A stretch of DNA of 21,504 nt from a virus. The notes under the pieces are model-generated. The model worked only from the letters and a program-made list of their open reading frames with translations. It was not told the origin of the DNA and did no database searches. Numbering within the stretch: the stretch's first letter is position 1; every line of letters begins with the position of its first letter. The position numbers and the translations under genes are program-made. Positions 12,677 to 21,037 of the stretch are shown piece by piece. The DNA is taken from the IMG/VR virus record IMGVR_UViG_3300026097_000123, positions 1 through 21,504 of that record. One strand, given 5' to 3'.

Positions 12677-14173
12677 TTATTTTCCTTGAGGGTTAACAGG
12701 TACTACTTTGTACTTACCTGTCCTAGGATCATAAACAGTTTTCTTTGGGCCCTGAGCAGATTTTTTCTTGACACTGGCAAGGGCCTGTTGGAACTCCGGC
12801 GAATCCATTTCACTGTTGTCACCCTCTCCTATGCCTTGTTGTCTTTTTCTTAATTGATTAGCAAGATTTTGTACATCAGTTTGAGCATCCGCCGACTTTT
12901 TTGTTTGTGATCGTAACCACTTCTGCCATGCTGCTCGTTTCTTTTCTTCTGACCAATCATCAGGAAACTTGGGAGGATTGACAGCAACACTTTCGTTGGC
13001 GGCTTTCTTGTTGCCTGTTTTAACATCTACTCCTTGTTTCTTGCGGAACTTGGCAACATTACCATTCTTACCATAATTGATGGCGTAGTCATCATCCTCT
13101 GGGTCCATGTTAGTTTCGACACCACTGGGACTAATGTGAGATTTACTTTCTTTAAAATTGCCAGCCCCTGCAATAATTTTGTCTAACTTAGCCTTGTCAG
13201 CAGGATTAATCTTCTTGCTTTGATCAATAACTTGTTTGACATCTTTTTCACCGTCAAGAACATCAATTAATGCTTGAATCATCTTCATAGCATTTTCACC
13301 ACGAGTGTTAGCAATGTCACGAATAGCAGCAGCCTGTTGATCTGTGATGTCTTGTTTGGTTCTGGTAGGCTGACCAATTGCCTTTACACTTCTAACACTG
13401 ACGCTATATTCTGTGGTCGGCTTGTCAGAAAATGCTGCTCGTGTTCTGGTAGAAGGTTCCACAATATAACTGCCAATCTGAATAGCAGTTTTTAAATCAT
13501 TAAAGTTGTTTTTGTAATGAACTTTTTTACCCTTACTTTCAATCCATTGCCAAGCATCGTCATACGATTGTTTGTCTTTGTATGCCACATGATCCTGTGG
13601 ATCTCTGTGGCGTCTTCCTGTTCTACCATCAGTCCAAGTTGTATTGTGACGCCAAATAGCATCACCGTTAGTTTGAAGTGCAATTTGATTTGCCATGTCT
13701 TTAGCGGTAGCAGCACGACCTGTAAATTCAGGCATTTCACCAGAATCTCTTTGTTTCATTCCAACATATTTGCTCATCAGGTCTACGATTCTACCAACTT
13801 TCATTATACTGCCTAATTTTACAGAGCTAGAAACATCAAAAGTACGTCCTGTAATTTTAGCCAATTGCTGTATTTGTTTTAGTTGTTCCGGAGTATAATC
13901 GTCCCACTGTGTTCCTTTAGAACTGTCTAATATTTTAGCAATCTGTTGTGAAGCACGATTCCGCTCTGCAAAATCCTTGCTAACTTCATAAACTTGAGAT
14001 TCACCTATCTGCTTTCCCTTGTGTTTAACTTCGCCACGTTTAGCAGCAGCCTTGCGATCCTTGTGTTGTCCAGCACCACTGGCAGTAACACCTGAATTTT
14101 TAGCCACAGGGTTTCTAGGCTTAGATTTCTGTGCTACTTTGGCTTCTACAATGATAAATTCTTTCGCTTTCAT
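12677..14173 (-). CDS. Large basic virion-type protein with capsid-targeting-like N-terminus
   Basis: A 498-residue protein from ATG 14173, which overlaps the upstream stop as ATGA; the frame is open further but into that gene. It starts [15 protein letters not shown], very close to the T4 internal-protein leader MKTYQEFIAEA, with IVE|A as a gp21-type cleavage site. The next ~50 residues are a basic stretch ([25 protein letters not shown]). The middle holds folded segments (about 75-300) with helices such as [20 protein letters not shown]. The rest is charged and low in complexity, ending in a Pro/Lys-rich tail. No enzyme motif is recognised. It is a candidate packaged internal protein; the evidence is the leader and composition only. 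Confidence 0.65.
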   Translation of the reverse strand: MKAKEFIIVEAKVAQKSKPRNPVAKNSGVTASGAGQHKDRKAAAKRGEVKHKGKQIGESQVYEVSKDFAERNRASQQIAKILDSSKGTQWDDYTPEQLKQIQQLAKITGRTFDVSSSVKLGSIMKVGRIVDLMSKYVGMKQRDSGEMPEFTGRAATAKDMANQIALQTNGDAIWRHNTTWTDGRTGRRHRDPQDHVAYKDKQSYDDAWQWIESKGKKVHYKNNFNDLKTAIQIGSYIVEPSTRTRAAFSDKPTTEYSVSVRSVKAIGQPTRTKQDITDQQAAAIRDIANTRGENAMKMIQALIDVLDGEKDVKQVIDQSKKINPADKAKLDKIIAGAGNFKESKSHISPSGVETNMDPEDDDYAINYGKNGNVAKFRKKQGVDVKTGNKKAANESVAVNPPKFPDDWSEEKKRAAWQKWLRSQTKKSADAQTDVQNLANQLRKRQQGIGEGDNSEMDSPEFQQALASVKKKSAQGPKKTVYDPRTGKYKVVPVNPQGK

Positions 14174-14370
14174 GCGGGTTTTTCTCCTGTAAGATATGGT
14201 TTTGAGAACCACAATCTAAACCACTCTTCTGTTCCTGGTTGTATATTTTTCTCTCGCTGTATCTTAGATTTCTCTGTTCCTGTGATACTGATGTTACTAC
14301 CTTCGTACGGACAATAACCTTTGAATTCAGTTAGACCTGCTAACTTTTTGATTTCGTCTAATTCGTTCAT
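14170..14370 (-). CDS. Small conserved hypothetical protein
   Basis: A 66-residue protein that overlaps both neighbours as ATGA. It begins MNELDEIKKLAGLTEFKGY and continues with GSNISITGTEKSKIQREKN, then PGTEEWFRLWFSKPYL. The second half looks strongly conserved (aromatic-rich EEWFRLWFSKPYLTGE). I know no function. The tight packing suggests it is cotranslated with the nucleotidylyltransferase upstream and the 498-residue protein downstream. Confidence 0.65.
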   Translation of the reverse strand: MNELDEIKKLAGLTEFKGYCPYEGSNISITGTEKSKIQREKNIQPGTEEWFRLWFSKPYLTGEKPA

Positions 14371-15062
14371 TTTACCAACCCAAATGCCTTGAGATTTTTA
14401 CGAGGTGTTGATTTATCTACATCTGCTGTTGTGTTCTGTTTTGTTATAATGCCAACACCTGCAGCCTCTTCACTTTTACGATTTTTAGCAGCCTTGGCTT
14501 TTTCTTTTTCTGCGTAAGGCAGTAGATATTCTGCAACCAAATCAAAGAAAGATTCCCCTGCAACTGTAGTATCAGCATCAACTCCAGCAGCTTTGGCAAA
14601 CGCATCTCTGTTACCCGCTTTCACTGCATCTCTTAACTGTGTAGCAGAGCTTAATCTTGGTGTAGGCATCTGTTTGATATCTTGAAAATTGTAGTAGCCG
14701 TGAGCACCTTGTTTATCATTGTATTCTGCTATTTTTTTTGTGACCCAACTTTCATCTGTAAAGCATAACAATACGCTGTCAGGAAACTGTTCATATACTT
14801 TACTGGCCATTGTAAGCCAACTTTGCTCTGACATTAGATGTCCTTTTAGCTCAGGATAGATTGTCATCATAGCTTCGACTTTTACATCATAAGGCAACGG
14901 ATCTTTGGGTCCTTGTGTTGATGCATTAGTGCCAACAAACCAATTACCGTACTTGCTCATCATTTCCCAGGCCGCCCGATGTCCTTTGTGCGGAGGATTA
15001 AATCTGCCAAATATAATAGCAACTTGATTTAAAGGCTGTTCGAATAATTCTAATAGTCTCAT
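14367..15062 (-). CDS. HxGH-motif nucleotidylyltransferase (cytidylyltransferase/NMNAT-like)
   Basis: A 231-residue protein. GRFNPPHKGH at residues 19-28 holds the HxGH motif, and LSSATQLRDAV (about 137-147) is the second SSxxxR-like signature of the nucleotidylyltransferase alpha/beta-phosphodiesterase superfamily. These enzymes join a nucleotide to a phosphate-bearing substrate (choline- or glycerol-phosphate, NMN, pantetheine-phosphate). The substrate cannot be set here. The N-terminus MRLLELFEQPLNQ resembles the leaders of neighbouring proteins and contains LFE. The C-terminal ~50 residues are a Lys/Ala-rich tail outside the catalytic fold. It lies 3 nt after the KxDG protein gene, which may act in the same nucleotide or NAD-related process. 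Confidence 0.8.
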   Translation of the reverse strand: MRLLELFEQPLNQVAIIFGRFNPPHKGHRAAWEMMSKYGNWFVGTNASTQGPKDPLPYDVKVEAMMTIYPELKGHLMSEQSWLTMASKVYEQFPDSVLLCFTDESWVTKKIAEYNDKQGAHGYYNFQDIKQMPTPRLSSATQLRDAVKAGNRDAFAKAAGVDADTTVAGESFFDLVAEYLLPYAEKEKAKAAKNRKSEEAAGVGIITKQNTTADVDKSTPRKNLKAFGLVK

Positions 15063-15065
15063 AAT

Positions 15066-16208
15066 TTAACCAGGTGTCCACCGTTTGCGAGGTACTAATT
15101 TAACGTTTCCAAATTTCTTATTTGTATCGGCGTAGCGCACTCGTCCCTCGCCTTGAGTATCCCAAATGTCTCCCTGCTCGCCTTCTAATTGATCTATAAT
15201 GTTGTCTTTCATGTCCTGTATCATTCGAACTAATTTAAAGATAGCGTCGACTGCTCCGTTATACTGCTTGTTTAACTCAGAAATTTTATTACGTTTGTTA
15301 TCTGATATTCTAGGATCTTTAGACACCCACTCAAAGAAATCGTTGCCACTAACACTATCAAGTCGTTTGGCTTTAGCCTGTTGATTGACATATCTATACA
15401 TGATTTCTTTTAAATCACTTAGCCCAGCCTGCGGTTCAAGGAATCCGTCTATCTTTTTACTATTTTGATTCAGATAACTTTCCACAGCATCGACCGCAGC
15501 AGTATCAATTTCAACTGGTTGCTTATTGTAAATTGGGCCTAGCACAATTAGGTTAGGATTCGAGTTAAATTGACTGAAGTCGCTAATAGGCTTCTGTTCA
15601 CTATCACTCATGCCAAACTCTGGGAAGAAAGCGTGGCCTACTACCATGACTTCAGCATTGCTAATTCTTTGCCCTAAGTCGCTTTCTTTTCTAACATGAT
15701 AACAAGTTTGACTTTTAGGGTTAGGACAAAAGTTATAGACACCTTCAGAATCTAATTCAGGACGATTTAAGAAAAGTCCATCAGCGTAAACAAATCCTTC
15801 AAAGTCTTTAGGCGTAGCACGATCAAACAACGGATATAGATCAGCAAATTCGTTGGCAAACTGCTCTCTTGCAGATTTCTCTTCTGGGGTTTTAGGATTG
15901 CCGCTTTTATTGGCAATAAAGTCTTTGACCTCTTCTGGACTAGTGCTTTTTGCTCCGCGAGCCCATCCATTGTGTCCGGCTAGTATTAAAGGTCCGCCTG
16001 CTTGTTCTCTCCCCCAGTATATTTGAGGATTGCCGTCCCACTTCATTCGAATACTGCCACTTCCTTCTTCGGTTGCAAAGTCCTTGATGTGTTGCAGTGC
16101 TTCTTGTGTTCCTTGAGTGCCGTAGAAAAAAACTAGGTCTTCGAGATGATTAAATGCTCTACCTAGTTTTTTTGGTGCTGCTTCAACGATAAATTCAAAT
16201 GCTCTCAT
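15066..16208 (-). CDS. KxDG-motif nucleotidyltransferase/ligase-like protein (DUF6267-like)
   Basis: A 380-residue protein. SIRMKWDGNPQIYWGRE carries a K56-x-D-G59 motif like the adenylated lysine site of ATP-dependent DNA and RNA ligases and capping enzymes. EGFVYADG (137-144) could be motif III/IV, and GNVKLVPRKRW near the C-terminus (K370) could be motif V. From memory it resembles the marine-phage family annotated DUF6267, where ligase activity is not shown. The N-terminus MRAFEFIVEAAPKK is a close match to the T4 capsid-targeting leader, with IVE|A as cleavage site. If cleaved and packaged, it would be injected with the DNA. The start overlaps the upstream stop as ATGA. Confidence 0.6.
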   Translation of the reverse strand: MRAFEFIVEAAPKKLGRAFNHLEDLVFFYGTQGTQEALQHIKDFATEEGSGSIRMKWDGNPQIYWGREQAGGPLILAGHNGWARGAKSTSPEEVKDFIANKSGNPKTPEEKSAREQFANEFADLYPLFDRATPKDFEGFVYADGLFLNRPELDSEGVYNFCPNPKSQTCYHVRKESDLGQRISNAEVMVVGHAFFPEFGMSDSEQKPISDFSQFNSNPNLIVLGPIYNKQPVEIDTAAVDAVESYLNQNSKKIDGFLEPQAGLSDLKEIMYRYVNQQAKAKRLDSVSGNDFFEWVSKDPRISDNKRNKISELNKQYNGAVDAIFKLVRMIQDMKDNIIDQLEGEQGDIWDTQGEGRVRYADTNKKFGNVKLVPRKRWTPG

Positions 16209-16546
16209 TCTTGATCGTAGTCGCCTTCTTCTATAAACTTTTCTTGCTCTTTACATACTCGTTCTGCCAATTGCTTAATCGATTCTTCTGTAAATTTCTC
16301 TTCTGGAGTTTCAACATCATATTGTTCTAAGTAGCACTTGAGGCATTCTTGAATAGGCCGCATATACAGTTTCCACGCATTGGGATTTCCAACATGATCA
16401 CGATGGCGCTCTACTGCTGGAAAGAAAAAGTTTTCCAACATTCTATCATCGTTATCTATAAAGAATTTCAGATCATCAATCCAGTCAATGTCTTGATCAT
16501 CCTCTTTAGGACTACCTATAGGGCTAAACATTTCTTTTAATAACAT
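16205..16546 (-). CDS. Acidic conserved phage protein, function unknown
   Basis: A 113-residue protein from ATG 16546, preceded by GGTGAT; the frame extends to 16678 but only into the preceding gene. It is mostly helical and acidic. The N-terminus MLLKEMFSPIGSPKEDDQD is followed by IDWIDDLKFFIDNDDRMLENF, then FPAVERHRDHVGNPNAWKLY. It ends in EEGDYDQE. The family looks familiar from marine T4-like phages but has no known role. It ends in ATGA overlap with the KxDG protein. Confidence 0.65.
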   Translation of the reverse strand: MLLKEMFSPIGSPKEDDQDIDWIDDLKFFIDNDDRMLENFFFPAVERHRDHVGNPNAWKLYMRPIQECLKCYLEQYDVETPEEKFTEESIKQLAERVCKEQEKFIEEGDYDQE

Positions 16547-16550
16547 TTTA

Positions 16551-17159
16551 TCACCATGCTTTGCACGACCAATACCGAGCCTTGGTTTTTGGACCAGGAT
16601 TATCGCAATTGTGTCTTGCTCTAAAACTCTTACGTCTTTCAGGGTTAGATTTTTTAATGCGCATGTTAGGATCGCCAAATGTTACTTTTTTAACATTTCC
16701 GGTTTTAGGATCTTTGACATAAACTTTGCTTTTACTTTTACCATCCGTATTTGACGAAGGTTTGTTTAGTGTAACATCACGTCCTTGATACTCTGCTTCA
16801 TCTACCTCTTCAGGGGATTCTCCAACTTTAACGCACTTGTCTTTATAACTACCATCGGCTTTTTTTTCTCTGCCAGCGTAGCGATATCCTTTCCAGCAGG
16901 CTTTTCCGTCTACACCTTTTTTCTTTCCTTCTTCTAAGTAGCCTTCGATAAATTTAGCACCGTTTGATTCCATGATGCCGATTGCTGTGTTGTCAAGTTC
17001 TACTACAATTCCGTCTTCTACGAAGTCTACTATAGTAGTGGCAATTTCTAAATCTTTTGAAAAACTGATGCCAAACTCGTCGCCAAGTTGAAACAATCCT
17101 GTATCTTGTTCAACACTTTCGTTAAGAATATTATCAATTTTTTGGATAAGGTCTCGCAT
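16551..17159 (-). CDS. Conserved protein with Cys-rich basic C-terminal domain
   Basis: A 202-residue protein. The N-terminal ~80 residues are a folded acidic region that starts MRDLIQKIDNILNES. Next comes KKGVDGKACWKGYRYAGREK with a later Cys (DKCVKV), a possible metal-binding or small structural module. The C-terminal ~55 residues contain VYVKDPKTGNVKKVTFGDP and then RKSFRARHNC plus KTKARYWSCKAW, an apparently highly conserved Cys/Trp/Arg tail. The layout is like the C-terminal tail of the HAD-like protein at 10521. A T4-late-type box lies 24 nt upstream, with AGGAT near the start. Role unknown; a virion or DNA-binding role is possible. Confidence 0.68.
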   Translation of the reverse strand: MRDLIQKIDNILNESVEQDTGLFQLGDEFGISFSKDLEIATTIVDFVEDGIVVELDNTAIGIMESNGAKFIEGYLEEGKKKGVDGKACWKGYRYAGREKKADGSYKDKCVKVGESPEEVDEAEYQGRDVTLNKPSSNTDGKSKSKVYVKDPKTGNVKKVTFGDPNMRIKKSNPERRKSFRARHNCDNPGPKTKARYWSCKAW

Positions 17160-17183
17160 AGCATAATCCTAAATGTTATACTA

Positions 17184-17191
17184 TATTTATC
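17184..17191 (-). promoter_or_regulatory. Possible T4-type late promoter box (GATAAATA)
   Basis: Minus-strand GATAAATA at 17191-17184 differs from the T4 late consensus TATAAATA at one base. It leaves 24 nt before ATG 17159, with an AGGAT ribosome-binding site in the leader. A late start here would suit the downstream virion-type genes. In an AT-rich genome an 8-base match is weak evidence on its own. Confidence 0.45.
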
Positions 17192-17194
17192 CGT

Positions 17195-17551
17195 TTAGAC
17201 GCTATAGCGAATTTCTCTAATTGTGCCTTCTTCTATGCGATATGCAGCACGTAACCAAATAAAGTTGCCGGTAAAGTTACGTATTTCTGTAGTTAATAAT
17301 GGAGTACTATCAACAGATTCGAGACTACTGCCTGAATCATATTCAACATCAAACCAGTCACGCTCACTGGGATACAACATTAGAGTGGCTTGTATTTTTA
17401 CGCTGCCTTTAAAATTATCAAACCGGAATACCGCAGTGTGAAGGGCATTTTCAAGCCGATGATAGCCAGCGCCTTTTTGTTTATCAGAATACACAAAGTC
17501 ACTCGACTCTGTTTTCTTCTCAGTTAATAAAATTGTGTTTTCAACAGCCAT
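17195..17551 (-). CDS. Beta-rich virion-type protein, function unknown
   Basis: A 118-residue protein rich in predicted strands. AVFRFDNFKGSVKIQATLML, then SERDWFDVEYDS, then NFTGNFIWLRAAYRI look like a small beta-sandwich of the kind found in phage structural proteins. There is no signal peptide or enzyme motif. No clear Shine-Dalgarno precedes ATG 17551; the upstream bases are the AT-rich end of the previous gene, 3 nt away. It is probably a minor structural or tail-associated protein, from fold impression only. Confidence 0.6.
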   Translation of the reverse strand: MAVENTILLTEKKTESSDFVYSDKQKGAGYHRLENALHTAVFRFDNFKGSVKIQATLMLYPSERDWFDVEYDSGSSLESVDSTPLLTTEIRNFTGNFIWLRAAYRIEEGTIREIRYSV

Positions 17552-17554
17552 ACA

Positions 17555-18235
17555 TTATTTATCTGTTAACACATACTTATAGACACGACCCACAGCATCC
17601 GGTTCTCGCATTTTTAGCATAAGCAAAGTTTTTTCGTCATCTACGTACATGTAACGGCGATCCCAATTATAGTTCCAGGCTGAGAACCAAGTTTTAGTTG
17701 TGTCTGTAATTTTCACTCGTTCGCCCTGACTGTCAACCCAGTTTAAAAACTGGCTTTTTCTTGCTTTGTCTCTGTTGAGTTTGTGTGGCTGCAAAAACAC
17801 TTTGAATCTATATTGATCAAACGGATACTTGTTTACAACATATACACCGGCATCAAGAAGATCAGGATCGCTGTGCGGTTCAAATCGATGAATAGTGACG
17901 TGATAATATGTTTTACTCAGATGGTTAAACAGGTCTGTGTTATTGGTGTAGATATCGACTCTGTCCCCTTCCATACGCATACCCCATTCACTAGCATCGA
18001 ATGACTGTAAGGATTCTGACAAGTTTACAATTAAATCTTGATTTTCGTATAATTTTCTTTTTGTTGAACTGGTAATGTATGGAGCTACCTTTTGAAACAG
18101 CCGAGAATCTGTTTCGTCTTTATCACAACTGGTAATACCTGAGTATCTAAATGCATAGATACCCGGTACATGCAATGTAATTTTATACAGCCATTTGTTG
18201 TAAAATCTACGCTTGGTTGGTTTGCTTTTCAGCAT
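17555..18235 (-). CDS. Conserved hypothetical protein, 226 aa
   Basis: A 226-residue basic, aromatic-rich protein. ATG 18235 is chosen over ATG 18241 because GAGG lies 6 nt before it but directly abuts the earlier ATG. It begins MLKSKPTKRRFYNKWLYK and has several Tyr/Trp-rich stretches (RYMYVDDEKTLLMLKM near the C-terminus). The mix of beta strands (GDRVDIYTNN, HVTIHRFEPH) suggests a soluble mixed alpha/beta protein. No family is recognised. Its start is inside the end of the clpA-like gene (29-nt overlap), so the two are likely cotranslated. Confidence 0.65.
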   Translation of the reverse strand: MLKSKPTKRRFYNKWLYKITLHVPGIYAFRYSGITSCDKDETDSRLFQKVAPYITSSTKRKLYENQDLIVNLSESLQSFDASEWGMRMEGDRVDIYTNNTDLFNHLSKTYYHVTIHRFEPHSDPDLLDAGVYVVNKYPFDQYRFKVFLQPHKLNRDKARKSQFLNWVDSQGERVKITDTTKTWFSAWNYNWDRRYMYVDDEKTLLMLKMREPDAVGRVYKYVLTDK

Positions 18236-20543
18236 TTGCATCCTCTGTGGTAGTTTTTCTCTTAAGAGCTTTGCGTTGTTCTTTAGTTAAAGGTTTAGGT
18301 TTTTCTCTAAAATCAAATTTAAGTTCGTCGTTATCAACCGATACATCAACATATCCGCCGTCAACTAACTTGCCAAACAGTACTTCTCGACTTAGCGGCG
18401 ATTTAATTTTATTGTCAATTAATCTACTTAACGGCCTAGCACCCATCTTACTATCGTAACCATTTTGAGCCAACCATTCTGTTGCTGACTTGTCTAACAA
18501 AATTTCGATATTTTTATCTTTCAACTGATCATTAAGTTCTTTGACAAATTTTCCAACAACTTGATTGACAATTCCTTTACTAAGTTTAGCAAACTTAATA
18601 ACACCATCTAAGCGATTTCGAAATTCTGGCGGAAAGAACTTCTTCAACGCTTTGTCATCTTCTCCGTCTTTCTCTAGTTCACCGAAACCAATAGTATTGT
18701 TTTCATTGTCTCGAGCACCTAGATTAGACGTCATAATAAGAATACAATTGCGCCCGTCGGCTTGCTTCCCGTTTGAACCAGTAACAAACCCGTTGTCCAT
18801 AAACTGCAGAAGAATATTACTAACATCTGAATGGCTTTTTTCTATCTCATCCAGTAGTAGAATACTATTAGGATGTTCTTGTAATTTAGTAATCAATTGT
18901 CCAGCATTATCTTCGTATCCGACATATCCAGGGGGTGCTCCGATTAGCCGTGCAACTGAGTGTTTTTCTTGATATTCACTCATATCAAATCGGATCAATT
19001 CCATGCCCATTTTGTCTGCCAGAGTACGAGCAGTTTCAGTTTTTCCAGTACCGGTTGGTCCTAAAAATAGAAAGCTACCAACCGGTCTATTAGGATGTTT
19101 CATACCTGCTTGTGATACAAAGATTTTATCTAGCAATGTGTCAACAGCAGTATCTTGTCCATATACCGACAACTTCATGCTCTTTTCTAAGCCAGCCAAG
19201 TTTTTACTTTCTTGTTGAGAAACTGTTTCTAACGGCATGTTGAGCATTTTACTAAGTTCATACACAACCTGCTCAACATCAACGATTTGTGTAATGCCTT
19301 CTTCGGCAGGATCGTCTTTGAGTTTATAACGAGCCGCTGCACAATCTAAAATATCAATTGCTTTGTCGGGCAACTTTTTGTCAGCCATGTACTTGACTGA
19401 TAGTTTAACTGCTTGACTGATAGCACCATCTGTTATTTTTACATTGTGATGTTGTTCATAGTAACGCTTGACACCTTTAAGTATCTTGACAGTAATCTCT
19501 GATGTTGGTTCGTCAATGGTCACACGTTGAAATCTACGCATCAGTGCGCGATCCTTTTCAAAGTGTTTACGATATTCTTCCCAGGTTGTTGAAGCAATAA
19601 GTTTAATTGTGCCTTTGGTCAACATAGGCTTGATCATGTTACTCATATCGTTAGAACTTTGATTGGCAGCACCTGCACCCTGCATCATGTGTGCTTCATC
19701 AATAAACAGAATGATCTTGCCTTTCTTTTCTAATGCTGATAATACACCTTTGACTCGTTCTTCGAAGTCACCGCGATACTTGCTACCAGCTAGCATAGCA
19801 CTAATGTCTAATGTGTATACTTCGTGATCTTGAATAAATTTGGGAACTTTCTTTTCGAAAATTTTACGAGCCAACCCTTCGGCAATAGCAGTTTTGCCAA
19901 CGCCAGGATCGCCGACCATTAGCACATTACTTTTACTTCTGCGGGCTAATACCAATTGAATTTTTTCTAATTCATCGTCACGACCAATCACAGGATCAAT
20001 TTTACGTTGTTTTGCCAAAAGCGAAAGATTTTCGCAGTAGGTATTGATAATTTTATCTGTTTGCGAAGGTGCTGTCTCAGCGGTCATTGTTTCTACTTGA
20101 TCCTCTAATTCTATATTTTCTTGATAGTATCTTACAAACTTTTCCTTAGTAACTCCGCCCTTAGTCAAGAAGTAAAAACCAAAACTGTTTTTTTCACTGA
20201 GTACACTGATAACAACATCGGCCACTTCAATCTTTTGTCTTCCGCTGAACAGCACCTGTGTAAAACATCGATTGAGAACTCGCTCTACGCTGTTTGTCTT
20301 TTTTGGTTTAACATCTTCTACACTAGTCTTGATGTCGTCAAGATTAGTCTTTACATAATGATTAATATTTTTTCGAATAAAATCAGTGTCAGCACCGAAA
20401 TTTTTGATAAACTCAAAATCCTCTTTATTGTTCATGATAGAACAGATTAAATGTTCTATAGTTATGTACTCATGTTTGAGTTCTGTTGCTAATGCAACAG
20501 CATCGTTAAAAATTTTTGTTAGTTTATCACTAGGTTCGATCAT
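18207..20543 (-). CDS. clpA: ClpA-like AAA+ protein unfoldase
   Basis: A 778-residue protein, close to E. coli ClpA (758). Residues 1-145 form a Clp_N-type N-domain. First ATPase: Walker A GDPGVGKT (211-218), Walker B LFIDEAH (D282, E283). Second ATPase: GPTGTGKT (495-502), Walker B LLLDEIEKSH (D565, E566). No long ClpB-type middle coiled coil is present. An IGF tripeptide (618-620) sits where ClpA has the IGL ClpP-docking loop, before FFPPEFRNRLD. It could therefore feed proteins to host or phage ClpP; no clpP is in the window. The last ~35 residues are a charged tail. The start overlaps the deformylase stop (ATGA). It may remodel host or virion proteins during infection. Confidence 0.95.
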   Translation of the reverse strand: MIEPSDKLTKIFNDAVALATELKHEYITIEHLICSIMNNKEDFEFIKNFGADTDFIRKNINHYVKTNLDDIKTSVEDVKPKKTNSVERVLNRCFTQVLFSGRQKIEVADVVISVLSEKNSFGFYFLTKGGVTKEKFVRYYQENIELEDQVETMTAETAPSQTDKIINTYCENLSLLAKQRKIDPVIGRDDELEKIQLVLARRSKSNVLMVGDPGVGKTAIAEGLARKIFEKKVPKFIQDHEVYTLDISAMLAGSKYRGDFEERVKGVLSALEKKGKIILFIDEAHMMQGAGAANQSSNDMSNMIKPMLTKGTIKLIASTTWEEYRKHFEKDRALMRRFQRVTIDEPTSEITVKILKGVKRYYEQHHNVKITDGAISQAVKLSVKYMADKKLPDKAIDILDCAAARYKLKDDPAEEGITQIVDVEQVVYELSKMLNMPLETVSQQESKNLAGLEKSMKLSVYGQDTAVDTLLDKIFVSQAGMKHPNRPVGSFLFLGPTGTGKTETARTLADKMGMELIRFDMSEYQEKHSVARLIGAPPGYVGYEDNAGQLITKLQEHPNSILLLDEIEKSHSDVSNILLQFMDNGFVTGSNGKQADGRNCILIMTSNLGARDNENNTIGFGELEKDGEDDKALKKFFPPEFRNRLDGVIKFAKLSKGIVNQVVGKFVKELNDQLKDKNIEILLDKSATEWLAQNGYDSKMGARPLSRLIDNKIKSPLSREVLFGKLVDGGYVDVSVDNDELKFDFREKPKPLTKEQRKALKRKTTTEDANAEKQTNQA

Positions 20544-21037
20544 TTATTTTGTTTCCTTAATTTCTTCATAGCTAATTGTAACTTCAATGGTGATACTATG
20601 TCAACAAAACACACACCGTTAAGATGATCTAACTCGTGTTGAAAACAACGAGCAACGTAACCGTCCATTTCAACTGTATGTATGTTAGCACTGCTGTCTT
20701 GATACTCTGCTGTTATTTTTGCCGGCCGAGTTATACTTAAATACAGTCCGGGATAACTAAGGCATCCTTCCTGAAATACTGTGGTTTCATCACTTGCACT
20801 AAGTATTCGAGGATTGAACACAGCAAACGGTTCAGGAAATCCTGGAATAGAATAACTGCCCATTGCAAATACTCGTTTTGATATTCCGATCTGGTTGGCA
20901 GCTAGACCAATACCATTTTCTGCTAGCATGAACTCTATCATGTCTTTTTCTAAGTTCTTGGCATCCCCGTCTTGACTGAATTGCCATTCTGTACTGATTT
21001 CTGTAAGACTTTGATGAGCTCCTAATTTATACGCCAT
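20540..21037 (-). CDS. def: Peptide deformylase
   Basis: A 165-residue protein from ATG 21037, which has AAGGA 7 nt upstream; an in-frame ATG at 21061 is further into the dnaJ-like gene. All three deformylase motifs are present: GIGLAANQIG (42-51), EGCLSYPG (C92) and QHELDHLNG (H134, E135, H138). The Cys and two His bind the metal, and Glu is the catalytic base. The enzyme removes the formyl group from new N-termini. Marine T4-like phages often carry one. It overlaps the dnaJ-like gene by 11 nt and is followed by clpA, making a protein-maturation and quality-control block. Confidence 0.96.
   Translation of the reverse strand: MAYKLGAHQSLTEISTEWQFSQDGDAKNLEKDMIEFMLAENGIGLAANQIGISKRVFAMGSYSIPGFPEPFAVFNPRILSASDETTVFQEGCLSYPGLYLSITRPAKITAEYQDSSANIHTVEMDGYVARCFQHELDHLNGVCFVDIVSPLKLQLAMKKLRKQNK
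20575..20604 (-). promoter_or_regulatory. Candidate sigma-70 promoter upstream of clpA
   Basis: On the minus strand, TTGACA (20604-20599) and TACAAT (20580-20575) are separated by 18 nt, inside the deformylase coding region. Transcription would start near 20568, giving a short leader with AAGGA before ATG 20543. The -10 is one base off consensus, and the sites are within a gene, so this may be chance. Confidence 0.35.

Noticed and set aside
17556-17563. GATAAATA late-type box before the 118-residue gene
   Set aside because: It lies 4 nt from ATG 17551, so transcription would start at or after the start codon; it arises from the stop codon of the previous gene plus AT-rich spacer.
18565-18972. 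Long plus-strand open frame opposite the clpA-like gene
   Set aside because: It is a Ser/Leu-rich antisense shadow of strongly conserved ClpA codons, without a ribosome-binding site or recognisable domain.
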